A stretch of DNA of 64,000 nt from NCBI RefSeq assembly GCF_005233835.1, contig NZ_SZQA01000004.1, positions 184,070 to 248,069 on the forward strand, given 5' to 3'. Source of the stretch: Herbidospora galbida (GTDB lineage: Bacteria; Actinomycetota; Actinomycetes; Streptosporangiales; Streptosporangiaceae). The notes beneath the pieces are model-generated. The model had not been told where the DNA came from, ran no database searches, and saw nothing but the letters and a program-made list of their open reading frames with translations. Positions 52,551 through 61,727 of this stretch are shown here, piece after piece. The position numbers were made by a program, and so were the translations under genes. How positions within the stretch are numbered: the first letter of the stretch is position 1; every line of letters begins with the position of its first letter.

Positions 52551-54635
52551 TTAACTCAAAAGCCGCCGTTGTTCCTCTTCGATGATCTGGTGCGCGAGGG
52601 CTTGTTCGGAGATGTCGACGGCGGCCGGGCTCGACTCGGCCAGATCGCTGCGGCGGGCGTACTCGTCGAACCGCTGGGTCTTGGCCGCGAGGATCTCCAG
52701 GAGCCGCTGGTCGACCGAGTCGACCGCGAGCAGCCGGTGCACCTGGACCTTCCGGGTCTGCCCCATGCGGTGGGCGCGCGCGATGGCCTGGGTCTCGGTC
52801 GACGGCTTGAGCTGCGGCTCACAGATGATCACCACGGACGCCGCCTGGAGGTTGAGCCCGACCCCGCCCGCCACGATCTGGCTGAGCAGGACGGCATGTC
52901 CTGTGGTGGCCGAGAACGCGTCGACGAGCTCCTGACGGCGGTCGGGATCGAGGTCGCCGGTCAGCTTGCGCTCGGTGCCCAGCCGCTCGCCGACGACGTT
53001 GAGCACGTCGCGGAAATAGGAGAACACGATCACCTTCAGCCCGTTGGCCTCGGCGTCCTCGACGAGCTCGGTGAGCCGCTTGAGTTTGGCCGACGTCGCC
53101 GGGTGGGCGAACGCGGCCCGGCGCATCCTCGGGAAGTGCCGGTCGGCCACCGCCTGCCGGTAGGCGTCGAGGTCGTCGCCGGAGAACTCGACCCACTCGT
53201 CGGCCTCGACCCGGTCGGGCAGCTCGTGCAGGACGTCTTCCTGGTTCCTCCGCAGGTAGGCGGCGGCGACCGACTTGCGGAACGCCTGCGGCCCGCCCTG
53301 GCTGATCTCCAGCCCCGGGTTGACGTGGGCGACCAGCGCGCGGAACTCCTCGACGCGGTTCTCCATCGGCGTCCCGGTCAGGAACAGCACCCGCTCGACG
53401 GTCTGACACCAGGCGGCCACCGCCTTGGCCCGCTTGGTGGCCGGGTTCTTGACGTAGTGGGCCTCGTCGACGACCAGCATCGCGACGGCCGCCGTGGGCG
53501 TCAGCCGATGGAGCCCGTCGAGCGTGGCGACGGCGACGCCGCCCTCCTGCTCCCACTCGTCGAGGGCGGCCTCACGGCGCGGCCCGTGGATCTTCTGCGC
53601 CTTCAGCGTGCTGCGCGCCTCGATCTCCCGGACCCAGTTGACGACGACGCTGGCCGGACAGACGACCAGGAAGTGGGTCGCCCCCTCGGCGGCGAGATGG
53701 GCGAGCGCGGCGATGGCCTCGATGGACTTGCCGAGCCCCATCTCATCACCGATGATCACCCGCTTCTGCGCCAGCGCGAACCGCGCCCCGAACGACTGGT
53801 AGCCGCGCAGCGAGACGCGGCGGAAGGCGTCGTCGAGCGGCTGCGCGTTCACCCGGGCCAGGACGTCGTCGGGCAGCACGCCCTCGGTGACCCGCTCCCC
53901 CGCGAGGTCGGCCAGCAGGGCGTAGTAGTCGGCCGACCGGAACTCGAAGTCGCCCCACGCCTCGGGACCACTCGCCGGCGGCCGCAGCAGATCGGTGATG
54001 ACCTGCGGAAACTCCCGGCCGGCCTGAGCCGCCTGGTCGAGCGTCGCGTCGATCGCCTCGACGGCCTCGTAGGCCTCCGCCCGCCGCCGCCTGCTCGCGG
54101 TGAGCAGCCGCCATCGGGACCGGGCGGGATGCGCGGCCTTCAGGAGCGGGCTGAGGGTGGAGTCGACGTCGCGCGCGGCCCTGACGTGAAAGGGCAGCTC
54201 CGTGCCGGCGTCGAGCAGCCGCTTCAGCGCGACGACGAGCGCCTCGGACTTCCAGTCGTCCCGCTCGATCCGCACGCTCGCGAGCTGCCGCGCGGCCTCC
54301 TCGATCTGGTCGGCGGCGGCCCTGATCTGCCGCGCCGTCTGCGCCCCGACGCCGGGGAGCTCCTGGAGCCGGTAGGCCGACATGTCGTGGACCTGGAGGA
54401 CCGTGGTGATGCCGGACCGTTCGAGGACGCCGGTGCGCAGCCTGCCGCCGGTGACGTCCTTGAGCCGGGCGACGGGCATGCGGGCGAGGTCGTCGCGGAC
54501 GGTGTGCTTGCGGAGGGTGTCGAGGGCGGTGAGAGCCTGGGCCTGGACGGCGGCGTGGTCGGCGAGGAGGGTGCGGGCAGTGCGCACCAGTCCCTCGGCC
54601 ACGCGGCAGAGGTCGTCGGCCTCGCGTACGCCCAT
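52551..54635 (-). CDS. HhH-SNF2 family helicase/translocase
   Basis: A 694-residue superfamily 2 ATPase. An N-terminal region contains a helix-hairpin-helix, LQELPGVGAQTARQIRAAAD (about residues 89-108), a typical DNA-binding motif. The SNF2 core follows: Walker A EMGLGKSIE (near 300), VVDEAHYVKN (near 388), TGTPMEN, and C-terminal helicase motifs AGGVGLNLQAA and QAIARAHRMGQTRKVQVHRL. It likely remodels or repairs DNA-protein complexes. ATG at 54635 has AGGAGGG at ideal spacing. It diverges from the PLD-helicase across only 60 bases. Confidence 0.92.
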   Translation of the reverse strand: MGVREADDLCRVAEGLVRTARTLLADHAAVQAQALTALDTLRKHTVRDDLARMPVARLKDVTGGRLRTGVLERSGITTVLQVHDMSAYRLQELPGVGAQTARQIRAAADQIEEAARQLASVRIERDDWKSEALVVALKRLLDAGTELPFHVRAARDVDSTLSPLLKAAHPARSRWRLLTASRRRRAEAYEAVEAIDATLDQAAQAGREFPQVITDLLRPPASGPEAWGDFEFRSADYYALLADLAGERVTEGVLPDDVLARVNAQPLDDAFRRVSLRGYQSFGARFALAQKRVIIGDEMGLGKSIEAIAALAHLAAEGATHFLVVCPASVVVNWVREIEARSTLKAQKIHGPRREAALDEWEQEGGVAVATLDGLHRLTPTAAVAMLVVDEAHYVKNPATKRAKAVAAWCQTVERVLFLTGTPMENRVEEFRALVAHVNPGLEISQGGPQAFRKSVAAAYLRRNQEDVLHELPDRVEADEWVEFSGDDLDAYRQAVADRHFPRMRRAAFAHPATSAKLKRLTELVEDAEANGLKVIVFSYFRDVLNVVGERLGTERKLTGDLDPDRRQELVDAFSATTGHAVLLSQIVAGGVGLNLQAASVVIICEPQLKPSTETQAIARAHRMGQTRKVQVHRLLAVDSVDQRLLEILAAKTQRFDEYARRSDLAESSPAAVDISEQALAHQIIEEEQRRLLS

Positions 54636-54695
54636 GATCCCTCCTCTGCCCGGAAAGCTACCGAACAGGCCGGCCCGGTGGGTACGGTGCCGGCC

Positions 54696-57671
54696 ATGAC
54701 GGAACTCGCGCCCGGCGTCTACGAGAAACTCGTCACGGAAGGATGGCAGCGGCACCTGGCCGCCCACGGCGATTTGGCACTATCGCGCCATCTCGATCCG
54801 GCCGAGTCGGCCGACGTGCTGACCGCCCATATCGCCTCGCTGGTCCGGCGGCGGCTGCGCGCAGTGCGGGGCACCGACGAGGAGCAGCTCGCCGAACAGC
54901 TCACCATCGCGAACGAGCTGGCCAAGCTCGTCGGCGACCCCGGCGACCAGGCGGTCAACGATCTGCTGCTGGCGGTGACACGGACCCGTACCCCCGACGG
55001 GAAGGCGGTGTTCCCCATCCGGCCCAGCACTCCGCTCGGCGCCAGCGCGCTGCTGGTCAACGGGCACGGGCAGCCCAACGTGGGCAGCGAACTGCGCAAG
55101 GAGATCGGCTCCGCCGACCGGATCGACCTGCTGTGCGCGTTCATCCGATGGCCGGGGGTGCGCATCCTGGAACGGGAGCTGGCCGAGTTCGTGCACCGGG
55201 GTGGTGAGTTACGGGTCATCACCACGACCTATCGGGGGGCGACCGAACGACGGGCCCTCGATCGGCTGGCGGAGCTGGGCGCGACCGTCAAGATTTCGTA
55301 CGAGACCAGAACCACCCGCCTGCACGCCAAGGCGTGGCTGTTCCGCCGGTTGTCGGGCTACTCGACGGCCTATGTCGGCTCGTCCAACCTGTCGAAGTCG
55401 GCGCTGATCGACGGACTGGAGTGGAACGTCCGGCTCTCGGCCATGGAGCAGGCGCACCTGCTCGACACGTTCGCGGCCACCTTCGAGGAGTACTGGGCCG
55501 ATCCGTCGTTCGAGACCTACGATCCGGTCCGCGACCGCGACCTGCTCGACCGGGCGCTCGGCCAGGAGCGGTTCGCCGACCGGGAGATCCTCACCACCAT
55601 CGACGTCCGGCCCTACGGCTATCAGGCCGAGGTGCTGGCCGACCTCGCGGCCGAACGGACGCTGCACGACCGGTGGCGCAACCTCGTCGTGATGGCGACC
55701 GGCACGGGCAAGACGATCGTGTCGGCGCTCGACTACCGGCGGCTGCGGGCCGAAGGCGCGGTCGACTCGCTGCTGTTCGTAGCCCACACGAAGGAGATCC
55801 TCGGGCAGAGCCGGGAGGTGTTCCGGCAGGTCATGCGCGACGGGTCCTTCGGCGAGCTGCTGGTCGACGGGCAGCGGCCCACCGAGTGGCGGCACGTGTT
55901 CGCCTCCATCCAGTCGCTGTCGCGGCTCGACCCCTTCGACGCCGACATGGTCATCGTCGACGAGTTCCACCACTCGGCCGCCACGACGTACACGCGGCTG
56001 CTCGACCAGGTCAGCCCGCGGGTGCTGCTCGGGCTGACGGCGACGCCGGAACGCTCCGACGGGCAGGACGTGCTGCACTGGTTCGGCGGGCGGATCGCCT
56101 CCGAGCTGCGCCTGTGGGAGGCGATCGAACGGCAGTTGCTGGCGCCGTTCCAGTACTTCGGCGTGCACGACGGCGTCGACCTGGCCGGTGTGCCGTGGCG
56201 GCGGGGACAGGGCTATGACCTGGCCTCGCTGAGCAACGTCTACACCGGGAACGACGCCCGGGTGCGGCTGGTGCTGCAGGCGCTCCGCGACAAGGTCGGT
56301 GACCCGCGCGGGATGCGGGCGCTCGGGTTCTGCGTGAGCATCGCGCACGCCGAGTTCATGGCCGCCCGGTTCACCGAGGCGGGCATCCCGGCGATGGCCA
56401 TCACGTCGCGGACGCAGGACCGCGCGGCGGCGATCAAGGCGCTGGCCGACCGATCCATCAACGTCGCATTCACGGTCGACCTGTTCAACGAGGGCGTCGA
56501 CATCCCGGCGATCGACACGGTGCTGTTCCTGCGGCCGACCGACAGCGCGACGGTGTTCCTGCAGCAGCTCGGGCGGGGGCTGCGGCTGGCCGAAGGCAAG
56601 GCGTGCCTGACGGTGCTCGACTTCATCGGCAACCAGCACCGGGAGTTCCGGTTCGACCGGCGCTTCCGGGCGCTGACCGGGGTGCGGCGGACCGACGTCA
56701 TCGCCGAGGTCGAGGCGAAGTTCCCCACCCTGCCCGCCGGGTGCCACATCGACCTCGACCGCGAGGTCTCCCGGCTGGTGCTGGCCAACCTGCGGGCCAC
56801 CATCAGCATGCGCTGGCCGGCCATCGTCGCCGAACTGCGCCACCTGCCCGAGGACACCCGCCTGGCCGGCTTCCTCGCGGCGACGGGGATCGAGGTGGAC
56901 GACCTCTACCGAGGCAACCGCCTCGGCTGGTCGGACCTGCTGCGGGCGGCCGGGCGCGGGCTGCCCGCGGGGCCCGACGACAAGCGGATCGGGAACGCCC
57001 TGGGGCGCATCCTGCACATCGACGACGCCGAACGGCTCGACTTCATCGCCCGCGTCCTCCGGGGCGACACGGCCCAGAGCGTCCGGGAACAGCGGTTGCT
57101 CGCGATGTTGCGGACGACCGGCCTGGCCGACCTCCGCGAGCACCCCGACCGGGCCGGGGAACTCCTCGAACTGACCTCCCTGCTGGCCGAGCGCAGGCAT
57201 CGGGTCACCCACGTCGCCGAGGGGGCGGTTCCGCTGCATGTGCATGCGACGTACACGAAGAACGAGGCTCTTGCCGCCTTCGGGGTCGCCAAGCCGGAAC
57301 ACATGCGGGAGGGCGTGGCCTTCGTGCGGGACGCGCGGGCCGACGTCTTCTTCGTGACCATCGACAAATCCGCCACGCATTATTCGCCGACCACGATGTA
57401 TGCCGACCGCGCCATCACGGACACATTGTTCCAATGGGAGTCGCAGTCGGGACTCCGGCGGAACACCCCGACGGCCGACCGTTATCGTTCCGGTGAGACG
57501 ACGGTGCATTTGTTCATTCGGGAGACGAAACAGGGCGCGCCGCCCTACCTCTACGCGGGGCCGATGACCTACCTGTCCGACGAGGGCGAACGTCCGGTCA
57601 GGTTCCGGTGGGAGTTGCGGCGCCCGTTGCCGCCGGACGTCTTCCACTTCGCGAAGGTCACCGCCGGATGA
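54696..57671 (+). CDS. PLD-domain DEAD/DEAH helicase with DUF3427
   Basis: A 991-residue protein. An N-terminal PLD-like nuclease domain (about 130-290) holds HAKAWLF (HxK motif near 209) and GSSNLSKSAL. A superfamily 2 helicase follows: Walker A MATGTGKT (near 333), DEFHH (near 421), LTATPER, and LQQLGRGLR with RPTDS in motif VI. The remaining 350 residues match the DUF3427-type tail (HATYTKNEALAAFG; PPYLYAGPMTYLSDEGERPV). Similar proteins occur in defence islands and DNA repair contexts. No toxin or methylase adjoins. ATG at 54696 is the first Met of the conserved start; the long upstream in-frame extension is antisense to the SNF2 gene. Confidence 0.88.
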   Translation: MTELAPGVYEKLVTEGWQRHLAAHGDLALSRHLDPAESADVLTAHIASLVRRRLRAVRGTDEEQLAEQLTIANELAKLVGDPGDQAVNDLLLAVTRTRTPDGKAVFPIRPSTPLGASALLVNGHGQPNVGSELRKEIGSADRIDLLCAFIRWPGVRILERELAEFVHRGGELRVITTTYRGATERRALDRLAELGATVKISYETRTTRLHAKAWLFRRLSGYSTAYVGSSNLSKSALIDGLEWNVRLSAMEQAHLLDTFAATFEEYWADPSFETYDPVRDRDLLDRALGQERFADREILTTIDVRPYGYQAEVLADLAAERTLHDRWRNLVVMATGTGKTIVSALDYRRLRAEGAVDSLLFVAHTKEILGQSREVFRQVMRDGSFGELLVDGQRPTEWRHVFASIQSLSRLDPFDADMVIVDEFHHSAATTYTRLLDQVSPRVLLGLTATPERSDGQDVLHWFGGRIASELRLWEAIERQLLAPFQYFGVHDGVDLAGVPWRRGQGYDLASLSNVYTGNDARVRLVLQALRDKVGDPRGMRALGFCVSIAHAEFMAARFTEAGIPAMAITSRTQDRAAAIKALADRSINVAFTVDLFNEGVDIPAIDTVLFLRPTDSATVFLQQLGRGLRLAEGKACLTVLDFIGNQHREFRFDRRFRALTGVRRTDVIAEVEAKFPTLPAGCHIDLDREVSRLVLANLRATISMRWPAIVAELRHLPEDTRLAGFLAATGIEVDDLYRGNRLGWSDLLRAAGRGLPAGPDDKRIGNALGRILHIDDAERLDFIARVLRGDTAQSVREQRLLAMLRTTGLADLREHPDRAGELLELTSLLAERRHRVTHVAEGAVPLHVHATYTKNEALAAFGVAKPEHMREGVAFVRDARADVFFVTIDKSATHYSPTTMYADRAITDTLFQWESQSGLRRNTPTADRYRSGETTVHLFIRETKQGAPPYLYAGPMTYLSDEGERPVRFRWELRRPLPPDVFHFAKVTAG

Positions 57672-57806
57672 AAGTGGCCTGTTTCCGCGTCGGCCCGCGC
57701 CGGAGAATGAACCACTAAGCCGCGACTACCACGTCCGCGATCCTGGATTCGGGGGCGGGAAAGTTAGCGTTATGCGCTCTTTCTCTCCCCCATCCAAGGA
57801 TTCCGC

Positions 57807-58481
57807 ATGCATCCCCATCCCGTCCGGCCCGCCCGTGGGCTCGCCGTCGTGGCCACGATCGCGATCATCCTCAACCTGCTCGTCGAGGCCGCCGCCGTCT
57901 TCGTCAGCCTCGACCTCTACCAGAAGATCGGCGAGGTGATCGCGAGCCCGCTCGACTTCGACGTCGCCGAGGTCACCGACAGTGCGAGCCTCTACGACTT
58001 CACCGGCATCCTGCAGGGCGGCACCCTGCTGCTGGCCGGGATCTTCTACTGGGCCTGGCTGTTCCGGGTCCGCGCGAACGCCGAAGCCCTGGCCCCGCAC
58101 GTCAAGCAGCGGCTCGGGCGACCCTGGCTGGTGCTCGCGTGGATCGTCCCGATCGTCTCGTTCTGGTTCCCCAAGCAGATCGTGGACGACGTCTGGACCG
58201 CCTCCGACCCGCAGCAGCGCAAGCCCGGCGGGCTGGCGATGGCCTGGTGGGTGACGTGGGTGCTGGCGGTGTTCGGCTCCAACCTGGTCGCCCGGTTCCT
58301 GATCGGCGGCACCGAACTGCCCGACCTGCGGAACGCCGCACTGGTGGAGATGCTGATCTACCCGCTGATCCTGGTGTCCGGGATCCTCGCCATCGTGGTG
58401 CTCAACCGGATCACCTCGATGCAGACCCTCCCCAGGCCCGTGCCGCCCTACCAGCCGGTGCCGCAGCAGTACCCCCACTAG
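57807..58481 (+). CDS. DUF4328 membrane protein
   Basis: A 224-residue protein with five or so helices (about residues 13-33, 68-90, 108-128, 148-170 and 182-205). Features of DUF4328 are FYWAWLFRVRANAEAL after helix 2 and WFPKQIVDDVWTASDP between helices 3 and 4. Tail rich in Pro/Gln. Function unknown. It is convergent with the ADP-ribosylglycohydrolase, separated by one base. Confidence 0.85.
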   Translation: MHPHPVRPARGLAVVATIAIILNLLVEAAAVFVSLDLYQKIGEVIASPLDFDVAEVTDSASLYDFTGILQGGTLLLAGIFYWAWLFRVRANAEALAPHVKQRLGRPWLVLAWIVPIVSFWFPKQIVDDVWTASDPQQRKPGGLAMAWWVTWVLAVFGSNLVARFLIGGTELPDLRNAALVEMLIYPLILVSGILAIVVLNRITSMQTLPRPVPPYQPVPQQYPH

Positions 58482-58482
58482 G

Positions 58483-59475
58483 TCAGTGGCCGGGGTAGCG
58501 GTCGCGCGGGGCGCTGCCCCGGGTCATCTCGCTGACGAAGTCGTCGGCGAGGCGCTCGATCGTCTCGCGGCCCTCGACCCGGTCGATCCACCCGGCCGGG
58601 ATCCGTACGCCCTCCGCGCCGAGCAGATTGCCGCAGACGGCGGCCGTGGAGTCGCTGTCGCCCGAATGGTTGGCGGCCAGCACGAGCCCTTCGGTGAACG
58701 ACCCGCTGACGAGGGCGCAGTAGACGCCGATGGCCAGCGCCTCCTCGGCCACCCACGCCTCGCCGAGCGACTCGACCTTCTCCGGCGACGGCGGCCCGGT
58801 GTGGGCGAGGTCGACGGCGGCGCGCAGGGCGTCGGCCGTGGCGGCGTCGTCGACGAGCGGGAGGGTGGCCGCGACGGCGTTCTCCAGCGTGGTGTCGTCG
58901 ACGAGGTGGTGGACGATCGCCGCCAGCGCGCCCGCCGAGGCGGCCGCCGTGGGGTGGCCGTGGGTGAACCGCGAGCATTCGGCCGCCCAGGCGTAGGCCT
59001 GGGCGGCCGGCCAGGGGCCGAGCCCGAAGGGGGCCGAGCGCATGACCGTGCCGCAGCCCTTGGAGTCGGCGGCGACGTGGCCGCGCAGGCCCGACAGGCA
59101 GGCGTTGCCGGGGGCGCGGCGGGCGTAGAGCCAGGTCTGCTCGCGTAACCAGCCGGTGCGGTGGAGGGCGTCGCCCTGGGCGGGCGGGGCCGGGTGGTCC
59201 TGCGTGTCGAGCCAGCGCAGGTAGGCGTGGCGGACGACCGACGGGACGTCGCCGAGGCCGCGTTCCCTGGTGCGGACGGAGCCTCTGATCAGACCCTCGA
59301 CGGTGAACAGGGTCATCTGGGTGTCGTCGGTGACCAGGCCGTCGGTCAGGTCGGTGATGCCGCCGGGGCCGTGGGTGGCGCGGATCCGGTCGAGGGAGTC
59401 GAACTCGACGGGGGCGCCGAGCGCGTCGCCGATGGCGCCGCCGATGAGACAACCTCGGACGCGTTCGGGCTTCAT
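58483..59475 (-). CDS. ADP-ribosylglycohydrolase family protein
   Basis: A 330-residue all-alpha hydrolase of the ARH/DraG family, which removes ADP-ribose from proteins or other substrates. The metal-binding motifs GDALGAPVEF, TDDTQMT (about 48-54) and the late SGDSDSTAA are intact. Target unknown. The start overlaps the stop of the upstream remnant (ATGA), and GGAG lies just ahead of ATG at 59475. Confidence 0.9.
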   Translation of the reverse strand: MKPERVRGCLIGGAIGDALGAPVEFDSLDRIRATHGPGGITDLTDGLVTDDTQMTLFTVEGLIRGSVRTRERGLGDVPSVVRHAYLRWLDTQDHPAPPAQGDALHRTGWLREQTWLYARRAPGNACLSGLRGHVAADSKGCGTVMRSAPFGLGPWPAAQAYAWAAECSRFTHGHPTAAASAGALAAIVHHLVDDTTLENAVAATLPLVDDAATADALRAAVDLAHTGPPSPEKVESLGEAWVAEEALAIGVYCALVSGSFTEGLVLAANHSGDSDSTAAVCGNLLGAEGVRIPAGWIDRVEGRETIERLADDFVSEMTRGSAPRDRYPGH

Positions 59476-59722
59476 GTGGTCTCCATCAGTCGGCAGTCCT
59501 GGAGAAAATACGCCCGCAGCGCCGGCGCGAGCACCTCCCCCGCCACCCCGTGCCACTCCCCGGGCAGCGTCCGCCGCGTCGCCCTCGGCAGGTGATCGGC
59601 CGCCAGCCGCGCCATGTCGGCCAGAACCCGCTGAAATTGCCGGCCGCGTCGATGACGATGAGCGCGGGGCCGCTGCTGGTGCGAGTGGCGGAGATCTCCA
59701 CGCCGTCAGGTGCCAGGACCAT
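59472..59722 (-). pseudogene. Alpha/beta hydrolase remnant with internal deletion and frameshift
   Basis: Two parts in different frames. From ATG 59722 the frame encodes MVLAPDGVEISATRTSSGPA and LIVIDAAGNF, the usual start of an alpha/beta hydrolase. From about 59640 a second frame encodes RRTLPGEWHGVAGEVLAPAL, a typical hydrolase C terminus (RTLPGxWHGV), running to a TGA at 59474-59472 inside the next start. The whole catalytic middle (nucleophile elbow and acid) is missing, about 180 residues in normal members. A single intact 78-residue frame here is an Arg/Trp/Cys-rich artefact after the break. Confidence 0.75.
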
Positions 59723-60245
59723 GGGGGAATCCTTCCTCGAACAGGGACCCGAGCACGGCCAGGGCCGCGTCGACGCCGGTCCGGTCGCCCGACAGGATCA
59801 GGTCGAACAGCAGGCCCCGGGTCGCCGCCAGGCTCAGCCGCGCGTAGGCCGGCGCGCGGTCGGGCGGCACCCCGGCCGCCACGCACAGCTCTACCAGCGG
59901 GGGCAGCCAGCCGTCGACGAGGTCGGCGCGCAGGCCCTCGGTGTGGGGACGGCCCTGCATCGCGTGCGCCGACAGTTCGAAGAACAGCGGGCCGTAGACG
60001 AGCGCCTGGTCGACGAGCCGGTCCCAGTAGACGTCCCAGCCGACGCCGGCCAGCGCCTCCCGCTGGCGGGCCTCGACCTCTCGCACCACCTCGGAGAGCA
60101 GGCCCTCGCGGGAGCCGAAGTGGTAGATGAGCATGCGGTGGCTGGTGCCGATCGCGGTCGCGATGGTGCGCAGGCTGGCGTCGCCGACGCCGTGGGCGGC
60201 GAAGTAGTCGACCGCGCCGGCCAGCAGCTTGTCACGGGCGTTCAC
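59706..60245 (-). CDS. TetR-family transcriptional regulator
   Basis: A 179-residue regulator. The N-terminal HTH (residues about 8-50) includes LRTIATAIGTSHRMLIYHFG, followed by a helical ligand domain. GTG at 60245 overlaps the SRPBCC gene by 14 bases. Its 3' end overlaps the pseudogene by 17 bases, suggesting the hydrolase was once co-expressed. Ligand unknown. Confidence 0.88.
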   Translation of the reverse strand: MNARDKLLAGAVDYFAAHGVGDASLRTIATAIGTSHRMLIYHFGSREGLLSEVVREVEARQREALAGVGWDVYWDRLVDQALVYGPLFFELSAHAMQGRPHTEGLRADLVDGWLPPLVELCVAAGVPPDRAPAYARLSLAATRGLLFDLILSGDRTGVDAALAVLGSLFEEGFPHGPGT

Positions 60246-60651
60246 TTCTGGCCTTCAGCCCCTGCCCCTCCAGTTCCAGGTATCGGCGGGTCAGCCTACC
60301 GGCCAGCAGGTTCACCAGCGGGGCGAGCGGGCCGCGCTGTTCGATCACCAGGAGGGCGCGGGTGCCGCCGGGCGTGGCTTCGATCTCGTGGATTCCGGCG
60401 GTACGCAGCCCGAACCCCCCGCTGACCCAGGTGAACCGGCGGCCGTCGGCGAGCTCGGTCACCCGCCAGACCGCCTCCGGGAGGCGGGGCTGCCGGATCC
60501 GGGCCCTGCTGCCCACGCGGAGCGGGCCCGGGTCGAGCAGGTCGAGCGCGTCGACGGTGGGGGTCCATTCGGGCCAGCGGGCGATGTCGCTGAAGACCTC
60601 CCACACGCGGGAGGGCGGCGCGTCGATGACGACGGTGGATTCGTAGCGCAT
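60232..60651 (-). CDS. SRPBCC-family protein (polyketide cyclase/dehydrase-like)
   Basis: A 139-residue START/SRPBCC fold beginning with the typical strand VVIDAPPSRVWEVFSDIARW and ending with helix LVNLLAGRLTRRYLELEGQG. These bind hydrophobic ligands or act as cyclases; role unknown. It is the first gene of the SRPBCC-TetR-(pseudogene)-ARH run. Confidence 0.85.
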   Translation of the reverse strand: MRYESTVVIDAPPSRVWEVFSDIARWPEWTPTVDALDLLDPGPLRVGSRARIRQPRLPEAVWRVTELADGRRFTWVSGGFGLRTAGIHEIEATPGGTRALLVIEQRGPLAPLVNLLAGRLTRRYLELEGQGLKARSERP

Positions 60652-60678
60652 GTACCAAATGGTACAGACACTCGGAGA

Positions 60679-61644
60679 TCAAGTCGCCGCACCCACGGTG
60701 AGCACGATGTTGGCGCGGGCATGCTCGGCCTCCATGTAGCGGATGGCCTCGGCGGTGTCGGCGAGTCCGTAGGTGCGGTCGACAGCCGGGACCATCAGGC
60801 CGCCGTCGGCCAGTTCCCGCAGGGCGGCCAGGGCGGCCCGGCCCGGCACGGCTTCGAGGACCACGATCTTCTCCCGGACGAAGCGGGCGGCCAGCCGGGC
60901 CCGGATCACGAGCCCGAGCGGGCCGAAGAGACTGCCGCCGGTGAAGACCCCGCCGCCGGAGATCACCAGCGTCCCGCCCGGCACGAGGGCCCTGCGCAGG
61001 TCGCGCAGCGACCGGTTGCCGACCAGGTCGAAGACCAGGTCGTGGCGGTCGCCGGTCAGCGCGAAGTCCTCCTTGCGGTAGTCGACGACGCGGTCGGCGC
61101 CCAGCCCCGCGACCAGGTCGGCGTTCCTGGTGCTGCACACCGCGGTCACCCGCGCGCCCCGGGCCTTGGCGATCTGGACGGCGAACGTGCCCACCCCACC
61201 CGAAGCCCCGTTGATCAGCACCGACTGCCCCTTCTCCAGGCCCCGAAGCCCTTGCAAGGCGGTGTTGGCGGCCAGTGGCATCGCGGCGGCCTGCTCGAAG
61301 GTGAGGCTTTCGGGCTTGCGGTCGACGAGGCCCGCCGGGACCGCGACGTACTCGGCGAACGCGCCGCCGAACTCGCCGTAGACCTCCTCGCCGGGCTCGA
61401 ACCCCTCTCCCGACACGACGACCCCGGCGAAGTCGGTGCCCAGGATCGGCGCCTTGGGCGCGCGCAGCCCGAAGCTCAGCCGGGCCAGGTAGGGGTCGCC
61501 GCGCAGCACGTGCCAGTCGCGGGCGTTGAGGGAGGCGGCCATCACCTTGACCAGCACCTCGCCGGGTCCGGGCGTGGGCGCCGGGACGTCTCTGCACTCC
61601 AGGATGTCGGGCGGGCCGTAGCGGTCCTGCACAATCGCCTTCAC
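60679..61644 (-). CDS. MDR-family quinone oxidoreductase/alcohol dehydrogenase
   Basis: A 321-residue NAD(P)-dependent oxidoreductase. The GroES-like domain (residues about 1-125) contains VLVKVMAASLNARDWHVLRG. The Rossmann domain has VLINGASGGVGTFAVQIAK near residue 140. No zinc-ligand cysteines are evident, so it belongs with the quinone-reductase-type members. The GTG at 61644 has GAGGGGAG upstream. It diverges from a TetR gene across two matched operators, so that regulator very likely represses it in the absence of an unknown inducer. Confidence 0.9.
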   Translation of the reverse strand: MKAIVQDRYGPPDILECRDVPAPTPGPGEVLVKVMAASLNARDWHVLRGDPYLARLSFGLRAPKAPILGTDFAGVVVSGEGFEPGEEVYGEFGGAFAEYVAVPAGLVDRKPESLTFEQAAAMPLAANTALQGLRGLEKGQSVLINGASGGVGTFAVQIAKARGARVTAVCSTRNADLVAGLGADRVVDYRKEDFALTGDRHDLVFDLVGNRSLRDLRRALVPGGTLVISGGGVFTGGSLFGPLGLVIRARLAARFVREKIVVLEAVPGRAALAALRELADGGLMVPAVDRTYGLADTAEAIRYMEAEHARANIVLTVGAAT

Positions 61645-61663
61645 GGGGGCTCCCCTCTCGATG

Positions 61664-61706
61664 GGTGTACGGCGTACACCTAGACCATAGGTGTACGCTG
61701 TACACC
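61664..61706. promoter_or_regulatory. Pair of 17-bp TetR operators
   Basis: GGTGTACGGCGTACACC (61664-61680) and GGTGTACGCTGTACACC (61690-61706) share 15 of 17 positions, and their centres are 26 bp apart. Both are palindromes and lie between divergent oxidoreductase and TetR genes. Confidence 0.92.
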
Positions 61707-61727
61707 CGTCAAGGAGGCGACGACACA

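Noticed and set aside
52527..54695. In-frame extension upstream of the PLD-helicase
   Set aside because: It is antisense to the SNF2 helicase and low-complexity; the conserved N terminus begins at ATG 54696.
57726..58478. 250-codon minus-strand frame opposite the DUF4328 gene
   Set aside because: His/Gly/Asp/Arg-rich composition without hydrophobic core; the plus strand encodes a clear multi-helix membrane protein.
59486..59722. 78-codon frame as an intact small gene
   Set aside because: Only its first 30 residues look like protein; past that the coding signal shifts to another frame, so it was called a pseudogene.
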